Source: Spirosoma sp. (GTDB lineage Bacteria; Bacteroidota; Bacteroidia; Cytophagales; Spirosomataceae). Taken from it: a stretch of DNA of 64,000 nt. A program made the translations under genes and the position numbers. Shown here in pieces: positions 17,951 through 27,338 of the stretch (positions are counted from its first letter, which is position 1; each line of letters opens with the position of its first letter). The stretch is taken from NCBI RefSeq assembly GCF_026391055.1, contig NZ_JAPLET010000026.1, positions 917,125 through 981,124 of the forward strand. The letters run 5' to 3'. The notes below the pieces were generated by a model. The model saw only the letters and a list, made by a program, of their open reading frames with translations. It ran no database searches and was not told where the DNA came from.

Positions 17951-19699
17951 ATGAATCTTAAAAAACAAGTTCTCATTCTTGGCTCTACCGCAGCGATATC
18001 GCTGGTGGGAGTTGCCTGTAAGGATACCTTCCTGGAGGTACCTGTAACGGGGCAATTGAGTGTTGCCCAGCTTAATACAAAAGCAGCCATTGAAGGTTCT
18101 CTGGTTTCTGTTTACTCATTGCTCAATGGCCGGGGAGACCGGAATGCTTCATTTGCCAACTGGGTTTGGGGTGGCATTCGGGGTGGCGATGCCAATAAAG
18201 GCACCGACTTTGGCGACGGTACGAACTTCGTACCCATACAGCGCTTCGAGACGATCCCAACGGGTGACGTTGCCGGTACATGGGCCCGGAAATATGAAGG
18301 CATTTCACGCGCAAATTCAACCCTGCGGCTTTTAGCTACGGCTGGCTCCGATGTATCAGCCGCCGACAAAATCCGTATTACTGCCGAAACCCGGTTCCTA
18401 CGCGGCCTCTACTACTTCGATCTGAAGCGGCTCTATAACATGGCCCCCTATATTGATGAGACGGTAGACTATGGCACGGGTATCGAAAAAGTGCCTAACA
18501 ACACGGATCTATGGCCAAAGATTGAAGCCGATATTAAGTTTGCCTATGAGAATCTTCCCGAAACACAATCGGCGGTGGGCCGGGTAAATAAATGGGCTGC
18601 TGCCGCACAATTGGCCAAGACGTATATGTATCAGAAGAAGTTTTCGGAGGCCAAAACCTTGTTCGATCTTATCATTGCCAATGGCAAAACATCTAACGGT
18701 AAAAAATATGGTCTGGTAGCCAAGTATGCTGACCTATATAGAGCTACGAATGACAACAACGAAGAATCTGTATTCGCTATTCAGGCGGCTGCAAATACTG
18801 GTAATGTCAATAATGCTAACCCGGAGTTCGATCTGAACTACCCATACAACACCGGACCGAACGGACCAGGAAACTGCTGCGGCTTCAACCAGCCAAGCTT
18901 CGAGTACGTAAACTCGTTCCGTACCGACGCCACTGGACTGCCTTTACTCGATAACTCGTATAATTCCGGTGCCAACCAGGTGAAAAACGACATGAATATC
19001 CTGAGTAAAGATCCATTCACGCCCGATGCAGGTAACCTCGATCCTCGACTCGACCATGCGGTGGGTCGGCGTGGTATTCCATACCTCGACTGGCAGGATC
19101 ACCCGGGTGCCGACTGGATTCGTCTGCAAACTAGCGGTGGCCCTTACTCACCTAAGAAGTTTACCTATTACAAGTCGGACCGGGGTTCGCTGCAAGACAA
19201 TAGCTCGTGGACACCAGGCTATACCGCGCTTAACTTCCCGATCATTCGTTATGCCGATGTATTGCTGATGGCAGCTGAAGCCGAAATTGAAGCGGGTTCG
19301 TTAGCCAAAGCACGGGATTACGTAAATATGGTACGGAAACGGGCTGCCAATCCGGATGGTTTTGTAAAACGGGCCAATGGAACGCCGGCTGCTAACTACG
19401 TGATCTCGGAATATCCAGCCTCAGTGTTTGCGTCAAAAACCTCCGCGACAACGGCACTTCGATTCGAGCGTCGTTTAGAGTTAGGCGACGAAGGACACCG
19501 TTTCTTCGACCTCGTACGTTGGGGAGTTGCTGCCCCTGTGCTGAACGCATATCTTCAATATGAAGGCGCAGTGGCAAGGCTTCCAACAGCACTGGGTGGA
19601 GCTAAATTCACAGCTGGAAAAGATGAGTACCTGCCCATCCCTCAGGCGCAAATCGATATTCAGGGTAAAGATATCCTGAAGCAGAACCCAGGCTACTAA
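17951..19699 (+). CDS. SusD/RagB family glycan-binding lipoprotein (copy 2)
   Basis: A 582-residue paralogue of the 12159 gene, with the lipobox GVAC followed by KDTFLEVPVTGQL. The helical half (AETRFLRGLYYFDLKR, KWAAAAQLAKTYMYQKK) and the C-terminal part (IRYADVLLMAAEAEIEAG, RFERRLELGDEGHRFFDLVRWG, ending KQNPGY) correspond block by block with copy 1. An in-frame ATG at 17927 overlaps the susC stop, but MNLKKQVLILG at 17951 gives a correct lipoprotein signal and is preferred. It shares a transcript with susC copy 2 and is closed by the hairpin at 19727. Confidence 0.95.
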   Translation: MNLKKQVLILGSTAAISLVGVACKDTFLEVPVTGQLSVAQLNTKAAIEGSLVSVYSLLNGRGDRNASFANWVWGGIRGGDANKGTDFGDGTNFVPIQRFETIPTGDVAGTWARKYEGISRANSTLRLLATAGSDVSAADKIRITAETRFLRGLYYFDLKRLYNMAPYIDETVDYGTGIEKVPNNTDLWPKIEADIKFAYENLPETQSAVGRVNKWAAAAQLAKTYMYQKKFSEAKTLFDLIIANGKTSNGKKYGLVAKYADLYRATNDNNEESVFAIQAAANTGNVNNANPEFDLNYPYNTGPNGPGNCCGFNQPSFEYVNSFRTDATGLPLLDNSYNSGANQVKNDMNILSKDPFTPDAGNLDPRLDHAVGRRGIPYLDWQDHPGADWIRLQTSGGPYSPKKFTYYKSDRGSLQDNSSWTPGYTALNFPIIRYADVLLMAAEAEIEAGSLAKARDYVNMVRKRAANPDGFVKRANGTPAANYVISEYPASVFASKTSATTALRFERRLELGDEGHRFFDLVRWGVAAPVLNAYLQYEGAVARLPTALGGAKFTAGKDEYLPIPQAQIDIQGKDILKQNPGY

Positions 19700-19726
19700 G
19701 CCAATCGCTTACTTAGTTAATTCCAA

Positions 19727-19769
19727 GACAAAAATGCCCGATCTGCTGTGCAGATCGGGCATTTTTGTC
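19727..19769 (+). terminator. Intrinsic terminator after SusD copy 2
   Basis: A 20-bp perfect stem (19727-19746 with 19750-19769), loop TGT, with A and T runs in the arms. It lies 27 bases after the susD stop, exactly as in copy 1, but the stem sequence is different. Confidence 0.9.
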
Positions 19770-19825
19770 GTAAACATTTTTATGGCCCGTGCGTTAAAAG
19801 TCTACTCAACAAATAGAGATTTATC

Positions 19826-20086
19826 ATGGCAAATCACAAAACCACAGACCAGCCGGGTTCAAAGGATTTACAGGCAAATCACGAACGAACCCGTAATTAC
19901 GAAGCTCACGACACCGGAAAGGACCGCCCGAACGGAGAGCGGTCAATGACCAGTTCGGACAAGAGTGTACAGCGCGAAGAAGAGAACCACGATGTTGAAG
20001 CAAAGAGCGTAAACGAACTGGCTGAAGAACGCGGAGGTCATGGCCACTCAGGTCATAGCAATAGTCGGAATGGCAGCCGGAAATAA
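19826..20086 (+). CDS. Small hydrophilic, probably disordered protein
   Basis: An 86-residue protein not recognised as a family. It is almost devoid of bulky hydrophobic residues and rich in Asn, Asp, Glu, Arg, Ser, Gly and His, with a His/Gly/Ser C-terminus (GGHGHSGHSN). It has no signal peptide or membrane segment and is likely intrinsically disordered. It sits between the susD terminator and the epimerase. The matching region after the first susCD pair lacks this gene completely, so it was either deleted there or gained here. An ATG with an AT-rich leader and sensible codons favours a real gene. Confidence 0.6.
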   Translation: MANHKTTDQPGSKDLQANHERTRNYEAHDTGKDRPNGERSMTSSDKSVQREEENHDVEAKSVNELAEERGGHGHSGHSNSRNGSRK

Positions 20087-20103
20087 CAGTAGAAAAGGAT
20101 GAC

Positions 20104-20179
20104 TGATGAATTATGAATGATGATGGATAACGGGCTCTGTTCATAAACCCGCCAACCCTTCGTCATTCCTAATTCATCA
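20104..20179. repeat. Imperfect inverted repeat upstream of the epimerase
   Basis: Arms 20104-20134 and 20148-20179 are complementary with several mismatches (core TGATGAATTA against TAATTCATCA). It lies after the small hydrophilic gene and directly before the epimerase ATG at 20189. It may end transcription of the small gene or fold in the epimerase leader. Confidence 0.5.
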
Positions 20180-20188
20180 TTGATCGTA

Positions 20189-21397
20189 ATGGACTTAAAG
20201 CAACTTCGCGCCGAACTGCGGCAGGAACATAAAGATATACTTGCTTACTGGACTCGCTACGCTCCCGATCCTGTGCATGGTGGTTTCTACGGCCGGGTCA
20301 ATTACCAAAACCAGCCCGATCCAAACGCCGAAAAAGGTATCGTTCTAAATGCCCGAATTTTGTGGACATTCTCGGCGGCCCTCCGGCACACGCAGCACGA
20401 AGACTATCGTCCCATTGCCGATAAAGCTTTCCAATACATTCAGAAATACTTCGTCGATCCCGAATACGGCGGTATCTACTGGTCGGTGGATGCCCTGGGG
20501 CAACCCAAAAACACGCTTAAGCACCTGTATGGCCAGGCTTTCACCCTATATGGCCTGAGCGAATATGTTCGTGCTACCAAATCGGCACCCGCCCTCGCCC
20601 TGGCCAAAGATGTGTTCCAGCAGATGGTGAAGCATGCGTATGATCCGAAGAAAGGCGGGTTCGTAGAAGCTCTCGCCCGCGACTGGTCGCCCGCCAACGA
20701 TTACATTATCAGCAAATATGATAATCAGGAGATAAAGACGATGAACACGCACCTCCACATTCTGGAGTCGTTCACGTGTTTGTACCACGTCTGGCCGGAC
20801 AAATCGGTGGCCGAACAGATGCGCGGTATGCTGCACATGTTTCAGATTCATATCATCGACCCGACAACCTACCGAATGAATCTGTTTATGGACATGAACT
20901 GGAAAGTCCGGCGGACGGCCGTTTCTTACGGTCACGACATCGAAGCCTCCTGGCTGCTCCCCGAAGCCGCCGACTTGCTGGCCGCTAAAAACCCATCGGA
21001 CAAGCCACTGCAAAAAGCCTTTCAGCACATAGGAGTAAAAATGGCGCGGGCAGCCTCTACCGGCTACGACCCTACCGACGGCGGCATGAACTACGAACTG
21101 GAGCCCGACGGCCACCTGAACAAAGAACGGTCGTGGTGGGTACTGGCCGAAGCCATGGTTGGGTTCATGAATGCCTACCAGCTTACGCACGAGAAGCCGT
21201 TTCTGGACAAGTCCGTAAAAAGCTGGGAGTTCACAAAGAAGTACTTACTCGACCGCCAGAACGGCGAATGGTACATGGGCGTTACCGGCGATCATACCGT
21301 AGTGGGAAAAGACAAAATCAGTATGTGGAAATGTCCCTACCACAATAGCCGCGCCTGTCTTGAAATGCTGGAACGACTGGAGCATCTGTCCAAATAG
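20189..21397 (+). CDS. AGE family epimerase (N-acylglucosamine / cellobiose 2-epimerase-like)
   Basis: A 402-residue enzyme of the N-acyl-D-glucosamine 2-epimerase superfamily, an alpha6/alpha6 barrel that epimerises C2 of a reducing-end sugar (GlcNAc to ManNAc, or cellobiose to glucosyl-mannose). Recognisable parts are WTRYAPDPVHGGFYGRV at the N-terminus, GIVLNARILWTFSAALR, HLYGQAFTLYGLSEY, TMNTHLHILE, and RSWWVLAEAMVGFMNAY near the end. The motif set fits cellobiose 2-epimerase at least as well as GlcNAc 2-epimerase. There is no signal peptide, so it is cytoplasmic. A TTG three codons upstream is possible, but ATG 20189 is preferred. Its placement after susCD suggests it processes an imported saccharide. 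Confidence 0.88.
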   Translation: MDLKQLRAELRQEHKDILAYWTRYAPDPVHGGFYGRVNYQNQPDPNAEKGIVLNARILWTFSAALRHTQHEDYRPIADKAFQYIQKYFVDPEYGGIYWSVDALGQPKNTLKHLYGQAFTLYGLSEYVRATKSAPALALAKDVFQQMVKHAYDPKKGGFVEALARDWSPANDYIISKYDNQEIKTMNTHLHILESFTCLYHVWPDKSVAEQMRGMLHMFQIHIIDPTTYRMNLFMDMNWKVRRTAVSYGHDIEASWLLPEAADLLAAKNPSDKPLQKAFQHIGVKMARAASTGYDPTDGGMNYELEPDGHLNKERSWWVLAEAMVGFMNAYQLTHEKPFLDKSVKSWEFTKKYLLDRQNGEWYMGVTGDHTVVGKDKISMWKCPYHNSRACLEMLERLEHLSK

Positions 21398-21496
21398 AAC
21401 GAACCCACGGCCCTCCCCCACTGTTATCTATGTACAGCATTTATATCTGCTTACCGATAACACTTTCCTGCACCGGCTACTGGTGCGCACGACTTA

Positions 21497-23914
21497 ATGC
21501 TTTATCCCAATACCTTAGAAAACAAACTAGGTTTCGATACCATCCGCGAACGGCTCAAAGAGGCCTGTGTCAGTCCACTGGGGCAGGATTACGTTGAAAA
21601 GATTCGCTTTACCGATAACGTCCAGCTTATCGACAAACTGCTTCGGCAAACGACCGAATTCAAGCAGATCGTTCAGTATGAGCCAGACTTTCCAACGAGC
21701 AACTACATCGACGTTCGCCCGCATCTGAGCCGGGCCCGCGTGGAAGGCTTAGCCCTGACGGAAGCTGAATTCTTTGACCTGAAACTCGCCCTGCGGACCA
21801 TTCAGGACTGCCTGCGCTTCTTGTCCAAACGGGAAGAGGATAACAATTTCCCGTTTCTGCGTGAACTGGCCGGTCCGGTTGGTGTAGACAAGAAGTTAAC
21901 GGATGCGCTCGAACGGGTTGTCGACGACCGGGGCAATATCCGCGACTCGGCCTCACCGGAGCTGGCGAGTATCCGTCGGCGTATTATTGGTGAACAGGCC
22001 AATCTGCGCAAACGGCTGGACAGTATTTTGCGGCAAGCCCGGCAAAACGGCTGGATTCCAGACGACCTGTCATTGACGGTGCGTGGGGGTCGGCTCGTGA
22101 TTCCGATTGCAGCCGAACACAAACGAAAAATTAAGGGATTTGTCCACGACGAATCGCAGACGGGTCAAACCGTGTTTCTGGAACCGGCCGAAGTATTCGA
22201 TGCCAACAATGAAATTCGGGAATTGGAGTACGAAGAACGGCGCGAAATCTACCGGATTCTCCTCGCCCTCACCGATCAGATTCGACCCCATCTGGATGAT
22301 CTGAAAAAAGCAGTAAACTTTCTGGCCCAGATCGACTTCATTCGCGCCAAGGCCAAACTGGCGGTTCAGTTGGACGCCATCATGCCTAAACTGCACGAAC
22401 GGCCGTTTATAAACTGGACCAATGCCCGTCACCCGCTGCTTTACCTATCCTTTTCGAAACAGGGAAAGACGGTGGTTCCGCTAAGCGTGAAGCTGGACGA
22501 AAAGGCCCGAATTCTCATTATTTCCGGTCCTAACGCTGGAGGAAAATCGGTTTCGTTGAAAACCATTGGCCTCATTCAGTACATGCTTCAGTGTGGTCTG
22601 CTGGTGCCCATGGCCGATTATGCAGAAATGGGCGTTTTTCAGAATCTCTTCATCGACATCGGCGATGAGCAATCACTGGAGAACGACCTTAGTACGTATT
22701 CATCGCACCTCACGGCGATGAAGCAGTTTTTGATCGGTGCGAACAAGCGTACCCTCTTTCTGATCGACGAATTCGGTACCGGTACCGAACCGGGGCTGGG
22801 GGGTGCTATTGCCGAGTCGATTCTGGAAGACCTCAATAAATCCGGGGCGTATGGGGTCGTCAATACGCACTATACTAATCTGAAGGTGATGGCCGATAAA
22901 ACGCCGGGACTCATCAACGGGGCTATGCGTTTTGACGGTGAGCACCTGGAACCGCTTTATAAACTGGAGATCGGCCAGCCGGGCTCGTCGTTTGCCTTTG
23001 AGATTGCGCAAAAGATTGGGCTGCCTAAAGGCGTAATAGACCGGGCAAAGGATAAACTCGGTACGCAGCAGGTAAACTTTGAGAAACTGCTAAAAGAGCT
23101 GGACATCGAGAAGCGCGTCTTCTCGGAGAAAAACATCGAAATCGGTATCAACCAGCGTAAACTTGCCCAACAACTGGCCGAATACACAGCGCTGAAAGAA
23201 CGGTTGGATAACGACCAGAAAAAGATCGTTAACGACGCCAAGCAGAAAGCTAAAGCCCTCGTTCAGGAAGCAAATCAGCGCATTGAGAATACCATCCGGG
23301 AAATCAAGGAGAACAAGGCAGAGCGCGAAACGACCAAACAGGTTCGTCAGGAACTGGAACGGTTCGAGCAGAAAGAGCTGAAACCAGAGCCTGTCGTTCT
23401 GGAAACTCCGAAACCAGCCGAAGATGAGTTTGTGAAGGACAACGGCGCGATTTCTGCAGGAAGTTATGTGCGGATTACTGGCCAGAATACCATTGGCGAA
23501 GTACTGGCCATACGAGGTAAAGACGCCGAAATTCGCATTGGCGACCTTAAGTCGAACGTTAAGCTGAACCGGCTCGAAAAAGTAAGCAAAAAGACGTTCG
23601 CAGCCGCAACCGAAGTACGCGACGACCGCCCTCGTAGCCAGGGTGTGGATATGAACGAGAAGATGCAGAACTTCAGCTTCAATCTCGACATTCGGGGCAA
23701 GCGCGGAGAGGAAGCCCTCGGCGAAGTGGATCGCTTTTTCGATGATGCCTTAATGCTCGGTTATCCTGAGCTGCGCATCGTTCACGGTAAAGGCGACGGC
23801 ATTCTGCGAACACTCGTCCGTAATCACCTGCGCGGCTACAAGCAGGTAGGCAAGATGGAGGATGAACACGCCGACCGGGGTGGTGCGGGGGTTACGATTG
23901 TGAAAATGAAGTAA
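21497..23914 (+). CDS. mutS2: MutS2 family ATPase/endonuclease
   Basis: An 805-residue MutS2 protein. In other bacteria MutS2 acts on recombination intermediates or splits collided ribosomes; it lacks the mismatch-recognition domain of MutS. Present are the clamp/lever region (1-300), the ATPase domain with Walker A GPNAGGKS at 344-351 and Walker B LIDEFGTGTEPG near 422-433, a long charged coiled coil (about 510-640), a KOW-like segment (SAGSYVRITGQNTIGEV), and a C-terminal Smr nuclease domain (about 728-805) with LDIRGKRGEEA and HGKGDGILR. Full length and intact. It stands alone between the epimerase and the HAD gene. Confidence 0.95.
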   Translation: MLYPNTLENKLGFDTIRERLKEACVSPLGQDYVEKIRFTDNVQLIDKLLRQTTEFKQIVQYEPDFPTSNYIDVRPHLSRARVEGLALTEAEFFDLKLALRTIQDCLRFLSKREEDNNFPFLRELAGPVGVDKKLTDALERVVDDRGNIRDSASPELASIRRRIIGEQANLRKRLDSILRQARQNGWIPDDLSLTVRGGRLVIPIAAEHKRKIKGFVHDESQTGQTVFLEPAEVFDANNEIRELEYEERREIYRILLALTDQIRPHLDDLKKAVNFLAQIDFIRAKAKLAVQLDAIMPKLHERPFINWTNARHPLLYLSFSKQGKTVVPLSVKLDEKARILIISGPNAGGKSVSLKTIGLIQYMLQCGLLVPMADYAEMGVFQNLFIDIGDEQSLENDLSTYSSHLTAMKQFLIGANKRTLFLIDEFGTGTEPGLGGAIAESILEDLNKSGAYGVVNTHYTNLKVMADKTPGLINGAMRFDGEHLEPLYKLEIGQPGSSFAFEIAQKIGLPKGVIDRAKDKLGTQQVNFEKLLKELDIEKRVFSEKNIEIGINQRKLAQQLAEYTALKERLDNDQKKIVNDAKQKAKALVQEANQRIENTIREIKENKAERETTKQVRQELERFEQKELKPEPVVLETPKPAEDEFVKDNGAISAGSYVRITGQNTIGEVLAIRGKDAEIRIGDLKSNVKLNRLEKVSKKTFAAATEVRDDRPRSQGVDMNEKMQNFSFNLDIRGKRGEEALGEVDRFFDDALMLGYPELRIVHGKGDGILRTLVRNHLRGYKQVGKMEDEHADRGGAGVTIVKMK

Positions 23915-24014
23915 GAATGCTGGGTAATCTGTTATTAATTATTTGTTAAACAGAGCATTACACCTTCCTCCTCGAAACAAATACCCAGTAACAAAACATT
24001 AAAAATACGATCAA

Positions 24015-24677
24015 ATGAAAGCTGTAATTTTTGACATGGACGGGGTCATTGTTGACACAAACCCGCATCACCGCATAGCCTGGCGCGAGTACTACCAACG
24101 CTACGGCAGAACGCTGAGTGATGAAGACTTTGTGCAGCACGTATCTGGCAAGCATAACGATGATATTTTAGGCCATCTTTTTGCCGGACAAGCCCTTAGT
24201 CCTGACGAAGCCAAACGGCTGGCTCACGAAAAGGAAGCGTTATTCAGGGAGCTGTACGAACACGACATTACGCCCGTTGCAGGCCTGGTTCCCTTTCTGC
24301 AGTCGCTGAAAGCCGCCGGTATTCGTACGGCAGTGGCGACTTCGGCCCCGGTCGAAAATCTTGATTTTGTGATGGATGCGCTCGGTATTCGGTCTTATTT
24401 TGATGTGCTGCTCAACGAAAGTATGGTTAGTCATCCCAAACCAGACCCCGAGATTTATCAGAAAGCTATGAGTCTGCTGGGCGTTGAGCCAACGGACAGC
24501 CTTATTTTTGAAGATTCGATGACGGGTATTCAGGCCGCTAAAGCCGCCGGAGCCCTGGTGGTTGGTATGGCCACGACGCAATCGCCCGACGAACTGTGGC
24601 CGTTTGTTGACGACGTTGCGCATGACTTTACGGATGTGACCATAGATCGACTGAAGAAACTGGTTAAGGTTTTTTAA
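24015..24677 (+). CDS. HAD family phosphatase, beta-phosphoglucomutase-like subfamily
   Basis: A 220-residue cytoplasmic haloacid-dehalogenase hydrolase. Motif I is FDMDGVIVDT (Asp8 nucleophile, Asp10 acid), motif II is ATSAPVENL, motif III is HPKPDPEIY with the Lys, and motif IV is FEDSMTGIQAAKAAG. The helical cap between about 15 and 90 is of the C1 type seen in beta-phosphoglucomutases and small sugar-phosphate phosphatases. HHRIAWREY in the cap fits that subfamily. The exact substrate is not readable from sequence. A promoter-like sequence for the next gene begins 24 bases after the stop. Confidence 0.88.
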   Translation: MKAVIFDMDGVIVDTNPHHRIAWREYYQRYGRTLSDEDFVQHVSGKHNDDILGHLFAGQALSPDEAKRLAHEKEALFRELYEHDITPVAGLVPFLQSLKAAGIRTAVATSAPVENLDFVMDALGIRSYFDVLLNESMVSHPKPDPEIYQKAMSLLGVEPTDSLIFEDSMTGIQAAKAAGALVVGMATTQSPDELWPFVDDVAHDFTDVTIDRLKKLVKVF

Positions 24678-24700
24678 CAGGATTAAATGCAACCAAACTG

Positions 24701-24708
24701 TATTTTTG
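24701..24708 (+). promoter_or_regulatory. Possible -7 promoter element (TATTTTTG)
   Basis: Matches the Bacteroidota -7 consensus TAnnTTTG and lies 56 bases before the ATG of the next gene. No clear -33 TTTG box is seen at the proper distance. A 10-bp stem (24715-24724 with 24736-24745) follows and would lie in the 5' UTR. Confidence 0.35.
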
Positions 24709-24763
24709 TGTAAAAGTCGGTAAGTCAGTAAGCGGCTTACCGACTAAAAAGACTTAAGCTAAT

Positions 24764-25543
24764 ATGCCTGCCAAACCCCTACTATCCCTTTTTCTAATCT
24801 GCCTGTTGGGCTGGTCGGGTAGTGCATTGGCACAGGGTAAGTACGTGGTTGGAACGGTAATTGATCAGTCAACAAAAAGTGGCGTTGATAAGGTAACCAT
24901 TGTTAACCAGCGAACCCGTCAGCGTGCCCGAACCAATGCCTCAGGGCGTTTTTTCCTGACTATACAGCCCGGCGATTCACTTATTCTGACCAGTCAGTTG
25001 TATAGCCGCACGGGCATTCGTTACGATGGCTCAGACAACCCGACCATCGTAGCCCGCGCCCTTCCGCCAATGCCATACCGGGTGGTCGATCTGGCCGAGG
25101 TGACTGTAAAAGGTAAACGCTACGAAGAAGTAAAGCGCGAAATCCAACAGGTTCTTGACGAGCCAACAGCTTCCAAAAAAGTCACCGGCGAGCAGGCTTT
25201 TGATCGATTGGCGGATGGTGCCGGGGTAACGCTACTGTATGAGCTATTTGCCAAACGGCCTAAATCTGATCGGAAAGCGTATTATATCATGCAACAGGAC
25301 CGTCGGCACGCGCTGGCTGTGGAACGGTTCCGGCTTCTGGTCGAGCAATCTACGACCCTGAAACCCGATGAAGTAGACCGTTTCTATGACTTCTGCGATT
25401 TGGACGATGAATTTCTGCTCAAAGCCGAAGATTACGACCTGATCAATACTATCCAGCAGTTACGCAATCGGTATGGCAAAGGCTTCAATCGCCCCAGTCG
25501 CATTTCTGCCGACCCCGATGCTCCGGCACAAAAGCAGCCATAA
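24764..25543 (+). CDS. Exported protein with carboxypeptidase-regulatory-like domain
   Basis: A 259-residue protein with a signal peptide (1-24, ending SALAQG). Residues about 27-100 form a CarboxypepD_reg/CNA-B-like beta sandwich (VVGTVIDQSTKSGVDKVTIVNQRT, then ARTNASGRFFLTIQPGDSLILT). After LAEVTVKGKRYEE, the point where TonB-linked receptors would begin a plug domain, there is instead a mostly helical, charged tail of about 150 residues. It therefore resembles the N-terminal end of SusC-type proteins without the barrel. The role is unknown; periplasmic or surface location is inferred. Confidence 0.7.
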   Translation: MPAKPLLSLFLICLLGWSGSALAQGKYVVGTVIDQSTKSGVDKVTIVNQRTRQRARTNASGRFFLTIQPGDSLILTSQLYSRTGIRYDGSDNPTIVARALPPMPYRVVDLAEVTVKGKRYEEVKREIQQVLDEPTASKKVTGEQAFDRLADGAGVTLLYELFAKRPKSDRKAYYIMQQDRRHALAVERFRLLVEQSTTLKPDEVDRFYDFCDLDDEFLLKAEDYDLINTIQQLRNRYGKGFNRPSRISADPDAPAQKQP

Positions 25544-25564
25544 ACCCAGAGCAACTCTCCTGCT

Positions 25565-26047
25565 TTAAGGCTGAACAAAAATAACCTCGTCTCCTACACG
25601 TATTTCTCCACCCGTCAAAACTTTGGCAGTCATGCCGCCGTGCCCACGCATGGCATTATATCCGCCCGGTCCCAACGCCGTCTCCATTTTGGAACAGGGA
25701 TGACATTGCCCCGTAATTTGAAGAACGGTGCTGCCAATCTGAACTTTCTGGTCTTTAAGCGACAGCAAGTTTATACCCGACACAACAATATTTCGACGAA
25801 CCAATGCCGGGTCGAGTACATCGCGGCCCGTTAAAGCCGCCACTACGGGCAAGTGTTCGGCCTGAATAAGTGTAACGTGCCGGTTGCCGCTTTGCCCACT
25901 ATAATGATCGCCAAGAATGCCTCTTTTTTCGGTAACTTCTATCGAATCAACAACCATTAGGGGTTCGCGTCGCTGTGCCCGAATGCCCATCCACTCGACG
26001 CGACCAGTGCGGGGGAATACATTGAATAAGTCTTTGATATTGTCCAA
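25565..26047 (-). CDS. MOSC domain-containing protein
   Basis: A 160-residue MOSC (molybdenum cofactor sulfurase C-terminal) protein. Members bind or transfer sulfur to metal cofactors, and YiiM-type members reduce N-hydroxylated compounds with molybdenum. Seen are GRVEWMGIRAQRREPL at the start, GILGDHYSG, the RRNIVVSGINL motif, and GQCHPCSKMETALG with the conserved cysteine. It is a single-domain protein without the beta-barrel N domain or ferredoxin. Its 3' end faces the 3' end of the exported orphan upstream. The biochemical partner cannot be told. Confidence 0.88.
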   Translation of the reverse strand: MDNIKDLFNVFPRTGRVEWMGIRAQRREPLMVVDSIEVTEKRGILGDHYSGQSGNRHVTLIQAEHLPVVAALTGRDVLDPALVRRNIVVSGINLLSLKDQKVQIGSTVLQITGQCHPCSKMETALGPGGYNAMRGHGGMTAKVLTGGEIRVGDEVIFVQP

Positions 26048-26147
26048 AATCGGGATTTTTATGATTTCATTGACAGACTATGATTTCTTCAAAAGCTTTC
26101 TTTGAAAGCAAAATCAGGCTAATCATAAGAATCAAACAAATCCCGGT

Positions 26148-27071
26148 TCAAACATAGTTCACATACTTATTTTCCACTGTCCCGTCGTCATACAAATCAA
26201 CTAGAGCGTAACCAGCGGCTGTATGGTGGTATTTCCCAAACCACCAGGCACCGCTAACGGCTCCATTGCAGTAGTACGAGACGCCATTGTAATCGACACG
26301 GTCTGTTAAATGAATATGGCCGCTGAGGGCGGCCTTTACGTTGGGGTAATTATGGAATAAGCTCGTCAGACGAACCGTATCGCTATGCATCCAGCGAGCC
26401 GGTACGCTCCAGTTTTCATCAGCGAAGCGCTGTCCATCGAAGAATACACAAGCGGCCAGAATCGGGATGTGCGATACAATCAGAATAGGTGTTGTGTTAG
26501 GCGTCGACTTCAACTCGGCGTCGAGCCAATGGTATTGTTCGTCGTCCAGATGGGCCGTATACCAGCTCCCATCGGCTTTAGGCTGCACGCTATCCAGCAT
26601 GATGATGCGCCAGCCATTCCGGTCGATACTGTAATAGCGGTTTGCCATCTTGAACTCGTCTATCGCCCATTGACGTCCGGCTTCAAAGCAGATTTTTGTT
26701 TCCTGCTTGCACCAGATATCATGGTTACCAACGCAGCTCATAACAGGCAATGCGTTTTCGCTTCGGAGTACATCCTGGTACAACCGCCATTGTCGGCTTA
26801 CACTATCCTTGCCCCGGCCGTGGGCTTCCATAATGGCATCGCCCCCATTGATGATCAAATCTGGTTTATCGGGTAGGCTCTGTACATGATGAAGGCATTT
26901 TTCAAAGCCTTTTGCTGCCCCAATGATCGGCTGCATATGTACATCGGTGAGGTGGGCAACTCGCAATACCCGTTGCCTGGATGGCGTTTTAGCGTGGGCA
27001 GATGCCAGAGAAGTTACGGAAAGAGCCGCAAGGCCCGCACTCATTTGCTTCACGATATCCCGACGGTTCAT
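26148..27071 (-). CDS. Exported calcineurin-like metallophosphoesterase
   Basis: A 307-residue metallophosphoesterase. The N-terminus, MNRRDIVKQMSAGLAALSV, carries a twin-arginine and a hydrophobic stretch ending SAHA, so export by Tat is plausible. The five metal-binding blocks are all present: HLTDVH, INGGDAIME, SCVGNHDIW, IVSHIPIL and LSGHIHL. The C-terminal part (YYCNGAVSGAWWFG) is typical of Bacteroidota phosphodiesterase-like members. It could hydrolyse phosphomonoesters or diesters outside the cytoplasm; the substrate is unknown. No close neighbours in the same operon. Confidence 0.9.
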   Translation of the reverse strand: MNRRDIVKQMSAGLAALSVTSLASAHAKTPSRQRVLRVAHLTDVHMQPIIGAAKGFEKCLHHVQSLPDKPDLIINGGDAIMEAHGRGKDSVSRQWRLYQDVLRSENALPVMSCVGNHDIWCKQETKICFEAGRQWAIDEFKMANRYYSIDRNGWRIIMLDSVQPKADGSWYTAHLDDEQYHWLDAELKSTPNTTPILIVSHIPILAACVFFDGQRFADENWSVPARWMHSDTVRLTSLFHNYPNVKAALSGHIHLTDRVDYNGVSYYCNGAVSGAWWFGKYHHTAAGYALVDLYDDGTVENKYVNYV

Positions 27072-27338
27072 ACGTACATGTTGGTTTGCGCAAAGTACGG
27101 CCCTACCTATTACCTCTTGATTACCCGACCTTTACCATTCTGTTAGGGACTTAAGAATCTCAAACACAATTTATTAACCAAGCGACCTGCCCCGCTAGAT
27201 TTTAACACGAACTAACCGATTCACAAGATTTCCCGCACATTACAAAATAGCGTCAATATAGTAGCCTGCTCAACTGTCAATAGTCCTTAAATCCTTATAA
27301 ACTCGTTAAAATCCCGCGGGGCCGCCCGGCGGTTCAGA

